DNA of 64,000 bases. Origin: JBBRHQ01 sp963720735. Its GTDB lineage: Bacteria > Actinomycetota > Thermoleophilia > Solirubrobacterales > 70-9. The translations under genes were made by a program, and so were the position numbers. Below the pieces are notes generated by a model. The model made no database searches. It had not been told where the DNA came from and saw only the letters and a program-made list of their open reading frames with translations. Shown piece by piece: positions 38,265 to 47,521 of this stretch (position 1 is the stretch's first letter; each line of letters opens with the position of its first letter). Location: positions 18,243-82,242 of the forward strand of contig CAVRGL010000004.1 of assembly GCA_963720735.1 (NCBI GenBank). Reading direction: 5' to 3'.

Positions 38265-40304
38265 TCAGCCGAGCGCCGGCTGCCGTGAGCGCAGCTCGGC
38301 GAGGACCCGCTCGGCGACGGCTTCGCCGGTCAACCCGACCTCCTCGCGCAGCAGGGCGGGCTTGCCGTGGGTGACGTAGCGGTCGGGAAGGCCGATCCGC
38401 GCCACCCTTGCCCGCGAGCCCGGGGCGCCAATGGCGTCTTCGAGCTGCTCGAGCACGGCGGAGCCGAAACCGCCAGGCAGCACGTTCTCCTCGACCGTCA
38501 CCAGCAGCTCGTGCTCTCGGGCGAGCCGGTGGACCAGCTCGGTGTCGAGCGGCTTGGCGAAGCGGGCGTCGGCCACGGTGACCGCGAGGTCCGCTTCGCC
38601 GAGGATCCGGGCGGCCTCCAGAGCCACCTGGACCCCGTAGCCATAGCCGAGAAGGGCGACGCGCTCACCCTCGGTCAGCAGCTCGCCGGTGCCGATCGGC
38701 AGCGCCTCGCCCTGGTCCGGGAGCGCGGCGCCCTCGGCGGCTCCGCGCGGATAGCGGAGCGCCGCCGGCCCCGGATGGGCGATCGCCGTCCTCAGCATGT
38801 GGACGAGCATCGCCTCGTCCCGCGGAGCCATCAGCACGACGTTGGGGATAGGCCGGAAGTAGGAAACGTCGAAAGCGCCGTGGTGGGTCGGGCCGTCGTC
38901 GCCGACCAGCCCGGCACGGTCCATCGCGAAGGTGACGTCGAGGCTCTGCAGGGCGACGTCGTGGATGATCTGGTCATATGCGCGCTGCAAGAAGGTCGAG
39001 TAGATCGCGCAGACCGGCTTGGCGCCCTGCAGCGCCAGCCCCGCGGCCAGCAGCACCGCGTTCTGCTCCGCGATCCCGACGTCGTAGTACTGCTCGGGGA
39101 CCTCGTCGGCGAGCTTCTGCAGGCCGGTCCCCCCCGCCATCGCCGCCGTTATCCCGATCACCTTCGGATCGCGCTTGGCCTCGGACACGATCGCCTCGGC
39201 GAAGACCTGCGTGTATTGCGGCGGGGCGCTGGGCGGCGCCGGCTTCTCGAGCCTCTCCGGCGCGATCGACTCCGGCGAATCTGACTCCTTCACGGCGACC
39301 GTCTTCGGGCTCGGTGCGGGAGCGCCATCGACGATGCTCTTCGGCTTCGCCGCGTGCCATTTCTCCATACCCTCCAGACCGCCCTCCTCCGCGGCAGCGA
39401 AGCCCTTCCCCTTGACCGTCTGGATGTGGACGACCACCGGGCGGTCGGCCTCGAACGCCTCGCGCAGCGCCTCCCGCAGGTCGGCGACGTCGTGTCCGTC
39501 GATCACCCCGACGTAGGCGAGGTCGAGCTCCTCGAACAGCAGCCCCGGGGCCCAGTAGGCCTTGATCGCCGACTTGATCTCCGGGCCGAGCCGCTCGATC
39601 CTCTTGCCGAGGCCCAGGGGAAGCTTGGTCAGCCGGTCCTCGACTCCCTCGCGGGCGTGGTAGAGGCGGGGGTTGAGCCTCACCCGGTTGAAGTAGCGCG
39701 AGAGGGCGCCGACGTTCGGCGAGATCGACATCCCGTTGTCGTTGAGGACGATCACGATCGGGGTCTGCAGGCCGCCGGCGGCGTGCAGCGCCTCGTAGGC
39801 GACCCCCCCGGTCATGGCGCCGTCGCCGATCACCGCGACGACCTTGCCGTCTTCGCCGATCCCCTTGCGCATCGCCTCCTTGAGGCCGACCGCATAGCCG
39901 ATCGAGGTCGAGGCGTGGCCGGCGCCCATGATGTCGTGCTCGGACTCGTAGATCGAGCAGAACGGCGCCAGCCCCTCGTACTGGCGGATCGTCGAGAGCC
40001 GGTCGCGACGGCCGGTGAGGATCTTGTGCGGGTAGGCCTGGTGGCCGACGTCCCAGAGGATCTTGTCGCGGGGAGAGTCGAGCATGCTGTGCAGCGCTAC
40101 GGAGAGCTCGCAGGTGCCGAGGTTGGCGCCGAAGTGCCCGCCGATCTCGCCGATCGTGTCGATGATGTAGGTCCGCATCTCCTGCGCGACCTGCTGTAGC
40201 TGCGCGTCGTCGAGCCCGTGCAGATCATCGGGAGAGTCGATCCGCGGCAGGAACTCGCCTGCGGCTCGCTGCCGCGGCTGGCCGTTTGCCTTCTCTTCGC
40301 TCAT
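38265..40304 (-). CDS. dxs: 1-deoxy-D-xylulose-5-phosphate synthase
   Basis: First enzyme of the MEP isoprenoid pathway, condensing pyruvate and glyceraldehyde-3-phosphate with thiamine diphosphate. 679 residues, slightly long because of a charged insert (AKPKSIVDGAPAPSPKTVAV) between domains. Motifs: DVGHQAYPHKILTGRRDR, HASTSIGYAVGLKEA, VIGDGAMTGGVAYEAL (ThDP/Mg), and DRAGLVGDDGPTHHGAFDVS in the pyrimidine-binding domain. The start overlaps the prenyltransferase stop as ATGA, so precursor and chain-length enzymes are co-translated. Confidence 0.97.
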   Translation of the reverse strand: MSEEKANGQPRQRAAGEFLPRIDSPDDLHGLDDAQLQQVAQEMRTYIIDTIGEIGGHFGANLGTCELSVALHSMLDSPRDKILWDVGHQAYPHKILTGRRDRLSTIRQYEGLAPFCSIYESEHDIMGAGHASTSIGYAVGLKEAMRKGIGEDGKVVAVIGDGAMTGGVAYEALHAAGGLQTPIVIVLNDNGMSISPNVGALSRYFNRVRLNPRLYHAREGVEDRLTKLPLGLGKRIERLGPEIKSAIKAYWAPGLLFEELDLAYVGVIDGHDVADLREALREAFEADRPVVVHIQTVKGKGFAAAEEGGLEGMEKWHAAKPKSIVDGAPAPSPKTVAVKESDSPESIAPERLEKPAPPSAPPQYTQVFAEAIVSEAKRDPKVIGITAAMAGGTGLQKLADEVPEQYYDVGIAEQNAVLLAAGLALQGAKPVCAIYSTFLQRAYDQIIHDVALQSLDVTFAMDRAGLVGDDGPTHHGAFDVSYFRPIPNVVLMAPRDEAMLVHMLRTAIAHPGPAALRYPRGAAEGAALPDQGEALPIGTGELLTEGERVALLGYGYGVQVALEAARILGEADLAVTVADARFAKPLDTELVHRLAREHELLVTVEENVLPGGFGSAVLEQLEDAIGAPGSRARVARIGLPDRYVTHGKPALLREEVGLTGEAVAERVLAELRSRQPALG

Positions 40305-41164
40305 TCGTGCCTCGTGAAAATGTAGTCGGCGATACGCCTCAGGTCCTCGGTCTCTCCGTTGGCCTCGGCGAGCGCCTCGCGGGCCGCGGTGTGCGATTCG
40401 GCGGCCAGCTCGCGGGCGCGCTCGAGGCCGTAGAGACTGACGTAGGTGAGCTTCCCGTGCTTCTCATCGCTGCCGTGGGGCTTTCCCAGCTCTTCCTCGC
40501 TTCCCGTCACGTCGAGGATGTCGTCGACTATCTGGAAGAGCACACCGACCTCGTCGGCGAAGCGCCGGTATGGGATTGTCTCACGTTCGGGGATTCCCTC
40601 CATCACCAGTACGACGCCGACGCTGGCGGCGATCAGCCTTCCCGTCTTCAGCACGTGAAGCGCACGCAGCTCCTCCGGCTGGAGCTCGTCCTGGGTGACG
40701 TCGACGTACTGGCCGCCGACCATCCCGTCGATCCCGGTCGCCGCGGAGAGCTCTCGCAGCGCCGCAAGGACCCGCTCCGGCTCGCCCGGCTGCGCGCAAA
40801 AGAGACGGATCGCCTCGGCGAACAGCCCGTCGCCCGAGAGGATCGCGATGTCCTCGCCGAACTTGACGTGGGCCGTGGGGCGACCGCGACGCAGCTCATC
40901 GTCGTCCATCGCCGGGAGGTCGTCATGGATCAGTGAGTAGGTGTGGATCAGCTCGACCGCGCAGGCCGCCGGCAGGTAGCGCTCCGGGTCGGCCCCGAGC
41001 GCCCGGGCGCTCGCCAGGGCCAGCACCGGGCGGATCCGCTTGCCACCGGCGAGCAGCGAGTAGCGCATCGCCTGCTCGAGGCCCGCGGTCGAGTCATGGG
41101 AGGAGAAGCTGAGCTCGGCGAGCCGTGAGTCAACCAGCTCGCGCAGGTCATCGGGATAACTCAC
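40301..41164 (-). CDS. Polyprenyl (farnesyl/geranylgeranyl) diphosphate synthase
   Basis: Trans-prenyltransferase extending DMAPP or FPP with IPP; 287 residues as in IspA. First Asp-rich motif SLIHDDLPAMDDDELRRGRP (DDxxxxD type), second LFQIVDDILDVTGSEEELGK, with the usual AGGKRIRPVLALASARALG and Gln/Lys motifs. The residues upstream of the first motif (CAVELIHTYSLIHDD) leave product length undetermined; the DDxxxxD spacing favours bacterial FPP/GGPP synthase. It is coupled by ATGA both to dxs and to the xseB-like gene. Confidence 0.93.
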   Translation of the reverse strand: MSYPDDLRELVDSRLAELSFSSHDSTAGLEQAMRYSLLAGGKRIRPVLALASARALGADPERYLPAACAVELIHTYSLIHDDLPAMDDDELRRGRPTAHVKFGEDIAILSGDGLFAEAIRLFCAQPGEPERVLAALRELSAATGIDGMVGGQYVDVTQDELQPEELRALHVLKTGRLIAASVGVVLVMEGIPERETIPYRRFADEVGVLFQIVDDILDVTGSEEELGKPHGSDEKHGKLTYVSLYGLERARELAAESHTAAREALAEANGETEDLRRIADYIFTRHE

Positions 41165-41340
41165 CCAGCGTCGGCCCCGCGCATCAGCCGGTTCGTCTCC
41201 TCGACGGCCTCGGAGGCGAGCTCGGCAGCCTCGCGGCTGAGCTCGGCGGCACGCTGGTCGTCGGCCCCCTCCTCCCCTAGCGCCTCCCTTATCTGCTCGA
41301 GCCGGGAGGCGATCTCCCGCAGGCGGTCGGTCTCAGCCAC
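41161..41340 (-). CDS. Small helical protein, possibly exonuclease VII small subunit
   Basis: 59 residues from GTG 41340, overlapping nusB by eight bases and the prenyltransferase gene by ATGA. The sequence is one long amphipathic helix pair (RLREIASRLEQIREALGEEG then ELSREAAELASEAVEETNRL). XseB proteins are such helical hairpins and often occur between nusB and ispA, which is why I suggest it. However the usual LE.IV..LE.GE pattern is not clear and no xseA is in the window. It may be another coiled-coil protein. Confidence 0.55.
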   Translation of the reverse strand: MAETDRLREIASRLEQIREALGEEGADDQRAAELSREAAELASEAVEETNRLMRGADAG

Positions 41341-41755
41341 CTTCGACCGCCCCGTCGCGCTCGCCGGCGACGCTGCCGGCAGCGTCCTGCGTCGCCCTGA
41401 CCGCGGCGCCGAGGACGCCGTTGACGAAGGCGGGGGCATCGGCGCCGCAGTAGCGCTTCGCCAGCTCGATCGCCTCGTCGATCGCAACCTCGGTGGGGAC
41501 GTCGTCGCGCTGACCGATCTCATACAGCGCCACCCGCATGATGTTGCGCTCCAGCGGCGCGATCCGCCCCAGATCCCAGCCGCGGGCATGGCCGGCGATC
41601 TCAGCGTCGAGCCGGTCACGCTCGGCCTCGACACCCTCGGCCAGCTCGCGGGTGAACGGCCGAGCCGTGCCGATCAGCTCGGCGATCGGACGCCCGGTGA
41701 CGTCCCGTTGGTAGCAGGCGAAGACCGCGTCGCGGCGCTGGTCTGAGCGGCGCAT
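41333..41755 (-). CDS. nusB: Transcription antitermination factor NusB
   Basis: 140 residues; with NusE it binds boxA RNA during rRNA transcription. It starts MRRSDQRRDAVFACYQRDVT, the standard helix 1. IAPLERNIMRVALYEIGQRD and VPTEVAIDEAIELAKRYCGA, then FVNGVLGAAV, are the conserved C-terminal helices. ATG 41755 is chosen because the longer frame only overlaps efp in the wrong phase. It lies ten bases downstream of efp, the usual efp-nusB order. Confidence 0.95.
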   Translation of the reverse strand: MRRSDQRRDAVFACYQRDVTGRPIAELIGTARPFTRELAEGVEAERDRLDAEIAGHARGWDLGRIAPLERNIMRVALYEIGQRDDVPTEVAIDEAIELAKRYCGADAPAFVNGVLGAAVRATQDAAGSVAGERDGAVEGG

Positions 41756-41765
41756 GAGCGGAAGA

Positions 41766-42326
41766 TTACGCGCGCGAGACGTACTCGCCGCTGCGGGTGT
41801 CGACCCGAACGCTCTCGCCCTCTTCAATGAACAGCGGAACCTGGACGACGACGCCCGACTCCAGGGTCGCAGGCTTGGTGCCGCCGCCCGACGCCGTGTC
41901 ACCCTTGACTCCCGGCTCGGTCGTGGACACCATCATGTCGACGGCGCTCGCCACCTGCACGTCGCTGGGCCGCTCATCGACGAAGAGGACATCGACCTCG
42001 TCGTTGGGGAGGACCCAGCGCATCGCCTCGGCGGCGAGATCGCGGGGGATCTCGATCTGCTCGTAGTCGCGGCTGTCCATGAACACCGCCGCCTCACCCG
42101 AGTCGTAGAGGTATTGCATCTTGCGCGACTCGGTCCGCACCGGCCGGAACTTCTCGCCGGCCCGAAACGTCTTGTCGATCACCGAGCCGTCGGCGATCCT
42201 GCGCAGCTTGGTGCGCACAAATGCCCCTCCCTTGCCGGGCTTGACGTGCTGGAACTCGAGGATCCGGTAGATCGTCCCCTCGATCTCGACGTGACTGCCG
42301 TTCTTGAACTGGTTGGTGGAGATCAC
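41766..42326 (-). CDS. efp: Elongation factor P
   Basis: Relieves ribosome stalling at polyproline; 186 residues in three beta domains. The domain I tip loop is KPGKGGAF, with the modifiable Lys at residue 32. Domain II has EFQHV..RTKLRRIADGSVID, and domain III ends VDTRSGEYVSRA. In actinobacteria this lysine is often unmodified. It is first in the efp-nusB-xseB-like-prenyltransferase-dxs run. The protein-rich MltG in this window, with long Pro/Glu repeats, is an obvious client. Confidence 0.97.
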   Translation of the reverse strand: MISTNQFKNGSHVEIEGTIYRILEFQHVKPGKGGAFVRTKLRRIADGSVIDKTFRAGEKFRPVRTESRKMQYLYDSGEAAVFMDSRDYEQIEIPRDLAAEAMRWVLPNDEVDVLFVDERPSDVQVASAVDMMVSTTEPGVKGDTASGGGTKPATLESGVVVQVPLFIEEGESVRVDTRSGEYVSRA

Positions 42327-42418
42327 GGCGGCGAAGGGTAGCGGCGGGACGTGCCGCCACGAGCGGGACGGCGATGGTGGGCCGGGCAGACCCCCCGGCC
42401 CACCATCCGGCGCCTACC

Positions 42419-42703
42419 TCAGTGCCCGTTGCTGGTCACCTGGAAGCAGGCAACGTCGTACTGCGCTACGGCGTGGGGGTTGCCGTTTGCCGCCGAGGGC
42501 GTCCCGGGGCTGCCGGCGTAATGGGCCTCCGCGTTCGCGAACCCGCCCGTCCCGAACCCCGCGGGTTGGCTGGTCGCTCCCGCAGAGCCGCATTCGGCAC
42601 CAGGCTGGCCGGTGCCGCTGGGGTTGCGAGCCGCGCTTGCCCCGGACGCACCAAGACCGGCAATGGCGACGGCGACGATCGCCGCGACAGTCAATCTGCG
42701 CAT
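42419..42703 (-). CDS. Small secreted protein, 94 aa
   Basis: Unrecognised exported protein. It starts at ATG 42703 with GAGG upstream. The signal peptide RRLTVAAIVAVAIAGLGASG ends near ASAA. The mature part is small, Gly/Ser/Asn-rich, with two cysteines (GAECGSAG and VACFQVTS) that could pair. The longer frame to 42796 is not needed. Similar short secreted proteins with this ending occur in Solirubrobacterales as far as I recall, without function. Confidence 0.65.
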   Translation of the reverse strand: MRRLTVAAIVAVAIAGLGASGASAARNPSGTGQPGAECGSAGATSQPAGFGTGGFANAEAHYAGSPGTPSAANGNPHAVAQYDVACFQVTSNGH

Positions 42704-42847
42704 CAGACCTCGCTTTCTGGGCCGCCTCTGCGACCCAATCGAACTTGCGCCGGCCTCGATGGCACTGCGGCACGGCCGCACGCCAACGGCCGACATTGGG
42801 AGGCTTACGGATCACCCCGCCGGTCGGTTCAGCGCTTAGGGGAATCT

Positions 42848-44880
42848 TTAGTCGTTGAGGAAGAGGGTGACGCGCTTGGTCACAATCCTCGCCGCCCCGT
42901 AGTCGGGGACGAACCTGATCTGCGCCTTGACCTTGACCTGCCCTTTCCTCCTCAGGGCGCGAAGGGCATTGCCCCTGGCATGCAGCGGTAGGGTGACCAA
43001 TCCGCTACCTGTCGCCCGGCGCCTCCCTGCCCTCAGTCCCTTACCGCTGAGGAAGAGACGGCCGGCAGCCTTCACCTTGACCGTGAGCGAGCCGGTCCCT
43101 TTGTGGCGGTTCAGTTTCAGCCTCCCGAAGGTGACCTTGTTGGAAGGGCTTGCGCGGATGAACCAGATCGGGCTCGAGTAGTCCTCGATCCGGTTGGCCG
43201 TCGAATCCTCGCGGACGATCTCGAGCGAGTAGCGACCGCTGGCGCTCGCCTCAAAGGTGTGCCTGAAGTCGTCGCCGACGACCGCCACGCTGGCGACCTC
43301 GCTTCCGTCACGCAGGAGCTTCATCAAGTAGGACCCGGGGCGAGCGGCGCCCGGGCCCCCGCCGGTGACCCGGGCCTTGAAGCTCGCGACCGGCCCGCGC
43401 AGAGAGTCGCCGAAGATCGCATCGCGGGCTCCGGGGGAGCTCCCGGTCATCCAGATCGCGGGGCCGTCACTCCCGTAGAGCCTCACATAGGTGTGGTCGG
43501 CTTTGACTCCGGCGACGATCGCCGCCCGCGAGAGCTCGGTCGCGCGGACGACGGTCGCCGCCCGGCCGATCGGGCTGCCGAGGATCCCGTCGGCCGTGCC
43601 TCCCTGGTGGGAGTCGCTGGAGCCGACCGCGGCTACGTGCCTGCCGCTGGCCAACAGGTTCTCGTAGAAGGCGATCGCCGGCGCCGTGAATGGGTTGACC
43701 GGCGGGTTGGGAGTGCCGGTGTTGAGGTCCGCCGGGCCGTTCTGGATCTCGACCGCGTCCACCTTCGAGTAGTCGGTCTCGGCGTCGCTCCAGTCCCAGG
43801 GGCAGCCCCGGCAGACCGAGCCGCCGGGAACCGTTGGGTGGTTGATCTGGGTCCAGCCACCCGCCGCCTGGATCGGGCCGAACTGGCTCGCGGGGAACAC
43901 CGGGTCCTGGGTCTTGGTCAGCGATGAGTCGGAGTCGTCGAATAGGTAGACCGTTCCCCCTCGAAAGTCGGCGAAATCGGTCGAGCCCTGGTTGTTGTAG
44001 TGGCCCTTGTAGGTCGTGACCTCGGTCCCGGGGATGATCAGCTTGCCCGGGTAGTCGGGCTGGTGGCGGCCGATCTCCCCGTTGTGGGCGACGTTGTTGT
44101 TGTGGTCGACCAGGGTCATGAAGTCGAGCCCCGCCCCGCCCTGGCTGATCGGCGCAAATCCGTAATCGAAGGTCTGCTTCATGGTCGCGTTGCCCGGCTC
44201 TTCCTCGCCGTGGGCGTGAAGGTCCCCGACGTACCAGCCCGGCTGATCCGAGGCCGGCGTCGGGTCGTAGGGGACCGGGGCGTAGGGGTGGTTCGACCAG
44301 GAGGCATCGGAGCTCGTCTCGACGCGAACCCGCCAGGCGATGCCGTCGGGATCGCCTGGCGGGGGAGCTATCGCCGCCAGACCCAGCTCGACCGCCCACC
44401 TCCCGGCCGGGATCGGCCCCGGCTCGTAGGCGCGCGTCGTGTAGCCCGAGACGTACGCCTTCTTGTCCGCCAGGTAGGTGCTGTCCGGCGAGAACCCGTT
44501 CTCGGAGATCGCCAGGTCCTTGACGGCGCTGCCGCTCCAGCCACGCCGCTCGTTGGTGCCCCACACGGTGTCGCCGGATTTCAGCGGCTCATAGACGCCC
44601 ATGTCGAGGGTGTTGTTCGACCCTCCGCCCGCGGGCGGGTTGTCGTAGCAGTAGCGGACCCGGATCGCGGTGGTGCCGTCGAAGGCACGTCGAATGGGAT
44701 CTGGACGAAACTCCCCTGCAAGCGCGGAATCGAAACTGCCGCTGAACTCCTTCGCGAGCTCGAGAATGTCGGGTCGGCCGAGCCCGGGATCGAGCAGTCT
44801 GCGGATGCCCCCGCCGGGGCGCCGAACAGCACCATCCCGATCAGCGCCGACCCTGCAACGCCTTTCACCACCCTGCGCAC
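42848..44880 (-). pseudogene. Secreted PHP-domain phosphoesterase-like protein, frameshifted near its N-terminus
   Basis: Large exported protein of about 675 residues. From GTG 44880 the frame gives a signal peptide (VVKGVAGSALIGMVLFGAPA), then GSFVQIPFDVPS. One base is then missing near 44682, and the other frame continues GTTAIRVRYCYDNPPAGGGS. The core has PHP metal-site features: YVGDLHAHGEEEPGN, FMTLVDHNNNVAHNGEIGRH, LIIPGTEVTTYKGHYN, WTQINHPTVPGGS and AVGSSDSHQGGTADG. The last 90 residues are the basic beta tail (LKLNRHKGTGSLTVKVKAAG and others). Substrate unknown; a secreted metal-dependent phosphoesterase is the best guess. Confidence 0.75.
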
Positions 44881-44930
44881 CCAGCCAAGGTACCCGTTCC
44901 GGGCGCGCCGTGCTGACATACTGCCCGACC

Positions 44931-45986
44931 GTGAGCGAGACCCCTTCCCTGCTCGACGCCCTGCTCCGCGCACCAGGGCCCTCCGGATACGAGGGCCCGG
45001 CGGCGGCCGTATGGAGGGAGGCGGCCTCCTTCGCGGAGCTGAGCACGGACGGGATCGGCTCCTCGATCGCCCGGATCGGCGACGAGGGCGCCGAGCCGCT
45101 GCTGGCTGTCGTCGGTCACATCGACGAGATCGGGCTGGTGGTCACCCACATCGACGACAAGGGGTTCGCATACTTCGCCCCGATCGGCGGCTGGGATCCG
45201 CAGATCCTTGTCGGGCAGCGGGTCAGGGTCGAGGGGCGCGGGGGCCCCGTGAACGGTGTGGTCGGGCGCAAGCCGATCCACCTGCTGAAGGAGGAGCAGC
45301 GCAAGAAGGTTGTCGAGCTGCGCGAGCTGCACATCGACATCGGCGCCGAGGACGGCGACGCCGCCGCGGAGCTGATCGGGGTCGGCGACCCGGTGGTGGT
45401 CGACTCGGACCCGGTGCGGGTCGCGGGAAGCCGGCTCGTCTCACGCTCGATGGACAACCGGATCGGCGCCTACGTGGCGCTGGAGGCGCTACGCCGCTGC
45501 CAGGACCGATCTTCTCTGAACGGCTCCTTCGCGGCGGTCGCAGCGGTCCAGGAGGAGATCGGCCTGTTCGGCGCCCGCACGGCAGCATTCACGCTGCGGC
45601 CGGACGTCGCCGTCGCCGTCGACGTCACCCACGCCACCGATGCCCCCGGCATCGACGAGAAGGAGACCGGCCGGCACCCGCTCGGCTCCGGCCCGGTGAT
45701 CGGGCGCGGCGCCACCCTCTCCCCGAAGGTCTTCGAGCTGCTGGTCGCCGCCGCCGAGCAGGCTGGGATCGAGCACACGGTCGAGGCCAGCGGCCGTGGC
45801 ACCCACACCGACGCCGACGCGATCCAGATCTCCCGCACCGGGATACCCACCGGACTGGTGTCGATCCCCCTGCGCTACATGCACTCCCCGGTCGAGCTGG
45901 TGGACCTCGATGACGTCGACGCGGCGGTCGAGCTGATCGCGGCTTTCGCCGCCGGCCTCGCGGCCGACGTCGACCTGAGCCGCTAG
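44931..45986 (+). CDS. M42-family metallo-aminopeptidase (glutamyl aminopeptidase/TET-like)
   Basis: Dinuclear metal peptidase forming large shells in relatives; 351 residues from GTG 44931. Metal and catalytic motifs: VVGHIDEIGLVVTHIDDKGF (His/Asp), SRSMDNRIGAYVALEAL (bridging Asp), VAAVQEEIGLFGARTAAFTL (Glu-Glu) and VAVDVTHATDAPG (Asp), with the last His in IPLRYMHSPVELVDLDD. The beta-barrel insertion lies between (PIGGWDPQILVGQRVRV). It is divergent from the PHP protein gene with about 50 bases between starts, and convergent with pepQ. Confidence 0.93.
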   Translation: MSETPSLLDALLRAPGPSGYEGPAAAVWREAASFAELSTDGIGSSIARIGDEGAEPLLAVVGHIDEIGLVVTHIDDKGFAYFAPIGGWDPQILVGQRVRVEGRGGPVNGVVGRKPIHLLKEEQRKKVVELRELHIDIGAEDGDAAAELIGVGDPVVVDSDPVRVAGSRLVSRSMDNRIGAYVALEALRRCQDRSSLNGSFAAVAAVQEEIGLFGARTAAFTLRPDVAVAVDVTHATDAPGIDEKETGRHPLGSGPVIGRGATLSPKVFELLVAAAEQAGIEHTVEASGRGTHTDADAIQISRTGIPTGLVSIPLRYMHSPVELVDLDDVDAAVELIAAFAAGLAADVDLSR

Positions 45987-45992
45987 CGCCGC

Positions 45993-47066
45993 TCAATCGA
46001 CTACCTGCAGCTCCTTGGGGAGGCCCGTGAGGATCCGGCACCCGTCGGCCGTGACCGTCACCAGGTCCTCGATCCGCACCCCGAGCTCGCCCGGCAGGTA
46101 GACGCCCGGCTCGATAGTCACCACCTCCCCCGCCCCGATCACGTCGTCGGAGCGGGTCGAGAGGCGCGGCGCCTCGTGGACCTCCATCCCGACTCCGTGC
46201 CCGAGGCCGTGGCCGAATCGCTCGCCGTGCCCGGCGGCGTCGATGATCTCGCGGGCGACCGCGTCGACCGCCCGTCCCTCCACCCCGGCCTCGACCGCAT
46301 CGAGCGCCGCCTGCTGGGCCGATAGCACCAGCTCGTACACCTCCCCGGCCGCGCCGCCGATCTCCCCGGTTGCGAAGGTGCGGGTGCAATCCGAGCAGTA
46401 GCCGTCGAGCTCGGCGCCCATGTCGAAGACGACCAGCTCTCCGGCGCCGATCTCGCGCACCCCGGGCTCGGCGTGCGGCAGGGCGCCGTTGGGCCCGGCG
46501 GCGACGATCGGTGGGAAGGAGGGCTCAGCGCCGAGCTCGCGCATTCGGGCGACCGCGGCGGCGGCGATGTCGGCCTCGGTGCGTCCCCGCAGGCCCCGCT
46601 CGGTCGCGAAGAGGTAGACCTCGTCCGCCAGGCGGGCGGCGGCGGCGATCGCCTCCAGCTCGGCGTCGTCCTTCACACGCCGCAACCGCTCGACCGCGCC
46701 GCCGCTCGGGACGAGATTCGCGCCCTCGGGCAGCTCCTCCTCGAGCCGGCGCAGGGCGCGCACCGTCAGGTGGTCGTCCTCGAACCCCGTGCTCCCCGCC
46801 AGCCGCTCGGCGATTCCCGCGTACCAGTCGCCGCCGATCGTCACGATCTCCCAGCCGTCCACCTCGTCCGCCGCGCGCTCGGTGTAGCGGAAGTCGGTGA
46901 GGAAGGTCCTCTCCCCCTCCCCGCAGAGACAGGCTCCGTTGGTGCCCCCGAAGCCGGTCAGGTAGCGGACGTTGACCAGGTCGGTGACCAGCAGGCGGTC
47001 GACCTCGCGCTCGGCGACAAGCTCTGCCAGGCGGTCCCCGCGCCTCCCGGGTCCGGCGCTGCTCAT
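45993..47066 (-). CDS. pepQ: Xaa-Pro peptidase (M24), PepQ-like
   Basis: Dinuclear-metal proline peptidase; 357 residues in creatinase-N plus pita-bread fold. N-domain: TDLVNVRYLTGFGGTNGACL. Metal ligands: VVFDMGAELDGYCSDCTRTF (two Asp), GHGLGHGVGMEVHEAPRLS (His), VVTIEPGVYLPGELGVRIED (two Glu). In actinobacteria the pepQ-efp-nusB order follows the aro genes, as here apart from the inserted peptidase and secreted genes. It overlaps aroQ by four bases. Confidence 0.93.
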   Translation of the reverse strand: MSSAGPGRRGDRLAELVAEREVDRLLVTDLVNVRYLTGFGGTNGACLCGEGERTFLTDFRYTERAADEVDGWEIVTIGGDWYAGIAERLAGSTGFEDDHLTVRALRRLEEELPEGANLVPSGGAVERLRRVKDDAELEAIAAAARLADEVYLFATERGLRGRTEADIAAAAVARMRELGAEPSFPPIVAAGPNGALPHAEPGVREIGAGELVVFDMGAELDGYCSDCTRTFATGEIGGAAGEVYELVLSAQQAALDAVEAGVEGRAVDAVAREIIDAAGHGERFGHGLGHGVGMEVHEAPRLSTRSDDVIGAGEVVTIEPGVYLPGELGVRIEDLVTVTADGCRILTGLPKELQVVD

Positions 47067-47521
47067 CGGGCTGCGACGCCGAGCTCGGCGGCAAGCAGGT
47101 CGAGCGCCTCGCTGTATCCGTCAAGGCCCTTGCCCGAGACCTTGGCCAGCACCAGACCGTCGAAGACCGATACCCGGCGCCAATCCTCACGCGACTCGAC
47201 ATCGGAGATGTGGACCTCGACCGCCGGCAGCCGGGTCAGCTCGAGGGCGTCGGCTATCGCTCTGCTGTAGTGGGTCCAGGCGCCGGCGTTGACGATCGCC
47301 CCGTCGGCCATCTCCGGCAGCCGGTGCAGGTGCTCGATGAAATCGCCCTCGGCGTTGGTCTGAAAGCAGCGCGCGTTCAGCCCGCGCTGATCCGCCCAGC
47401 CCCGGATCCGGCGCTCGAGCTCGTTCAGCGAGTGACCGCCGTAGAGCTGCGGATCGCGCCGCTCTAGGACGTCGAAGTTGGGTCCGTGCAGGACCTCGAT
47501 CCGGTTGTGGGCGGTCTTCAT
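47063..47521 (-). CDS. aroQ: Type II 3-dehydroquinate dehydratase
   Basis: Third step of the shikimate pathway, trans dehydration of 3-dehydroquinate; 152 residues. The opening IEVLHGPNFDVLERRDPQLY then GG aligns with the LNGPNLN..G.REP..YG family start and keeps the catalytic Tyr. Then come CFQTNAEGDFIEHLH, NAGAWTHYSRAIADALEL and AVEVHISDVESREDWRR, holding the catalytic His. Several positions differ from consensus (NFD for NLN, NAGAW for NPGAY). It overlaps aroKB and pepQ by four bases each. Confidence 0.9.
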   Translation of the reverse strand: MKTAHNRIEVLHGPNFDVLERRDPQLYGGHSLNELERRIRGWADQRGLNARCFQTNAEGDFIEHLHRLPEMADGAIVNAGAWTHYSRAIADALELTRLPAVEVHISDVESREDWRRVSVFDGLVLAKVSGKGLDGYSEALDLLAAELGVAAR

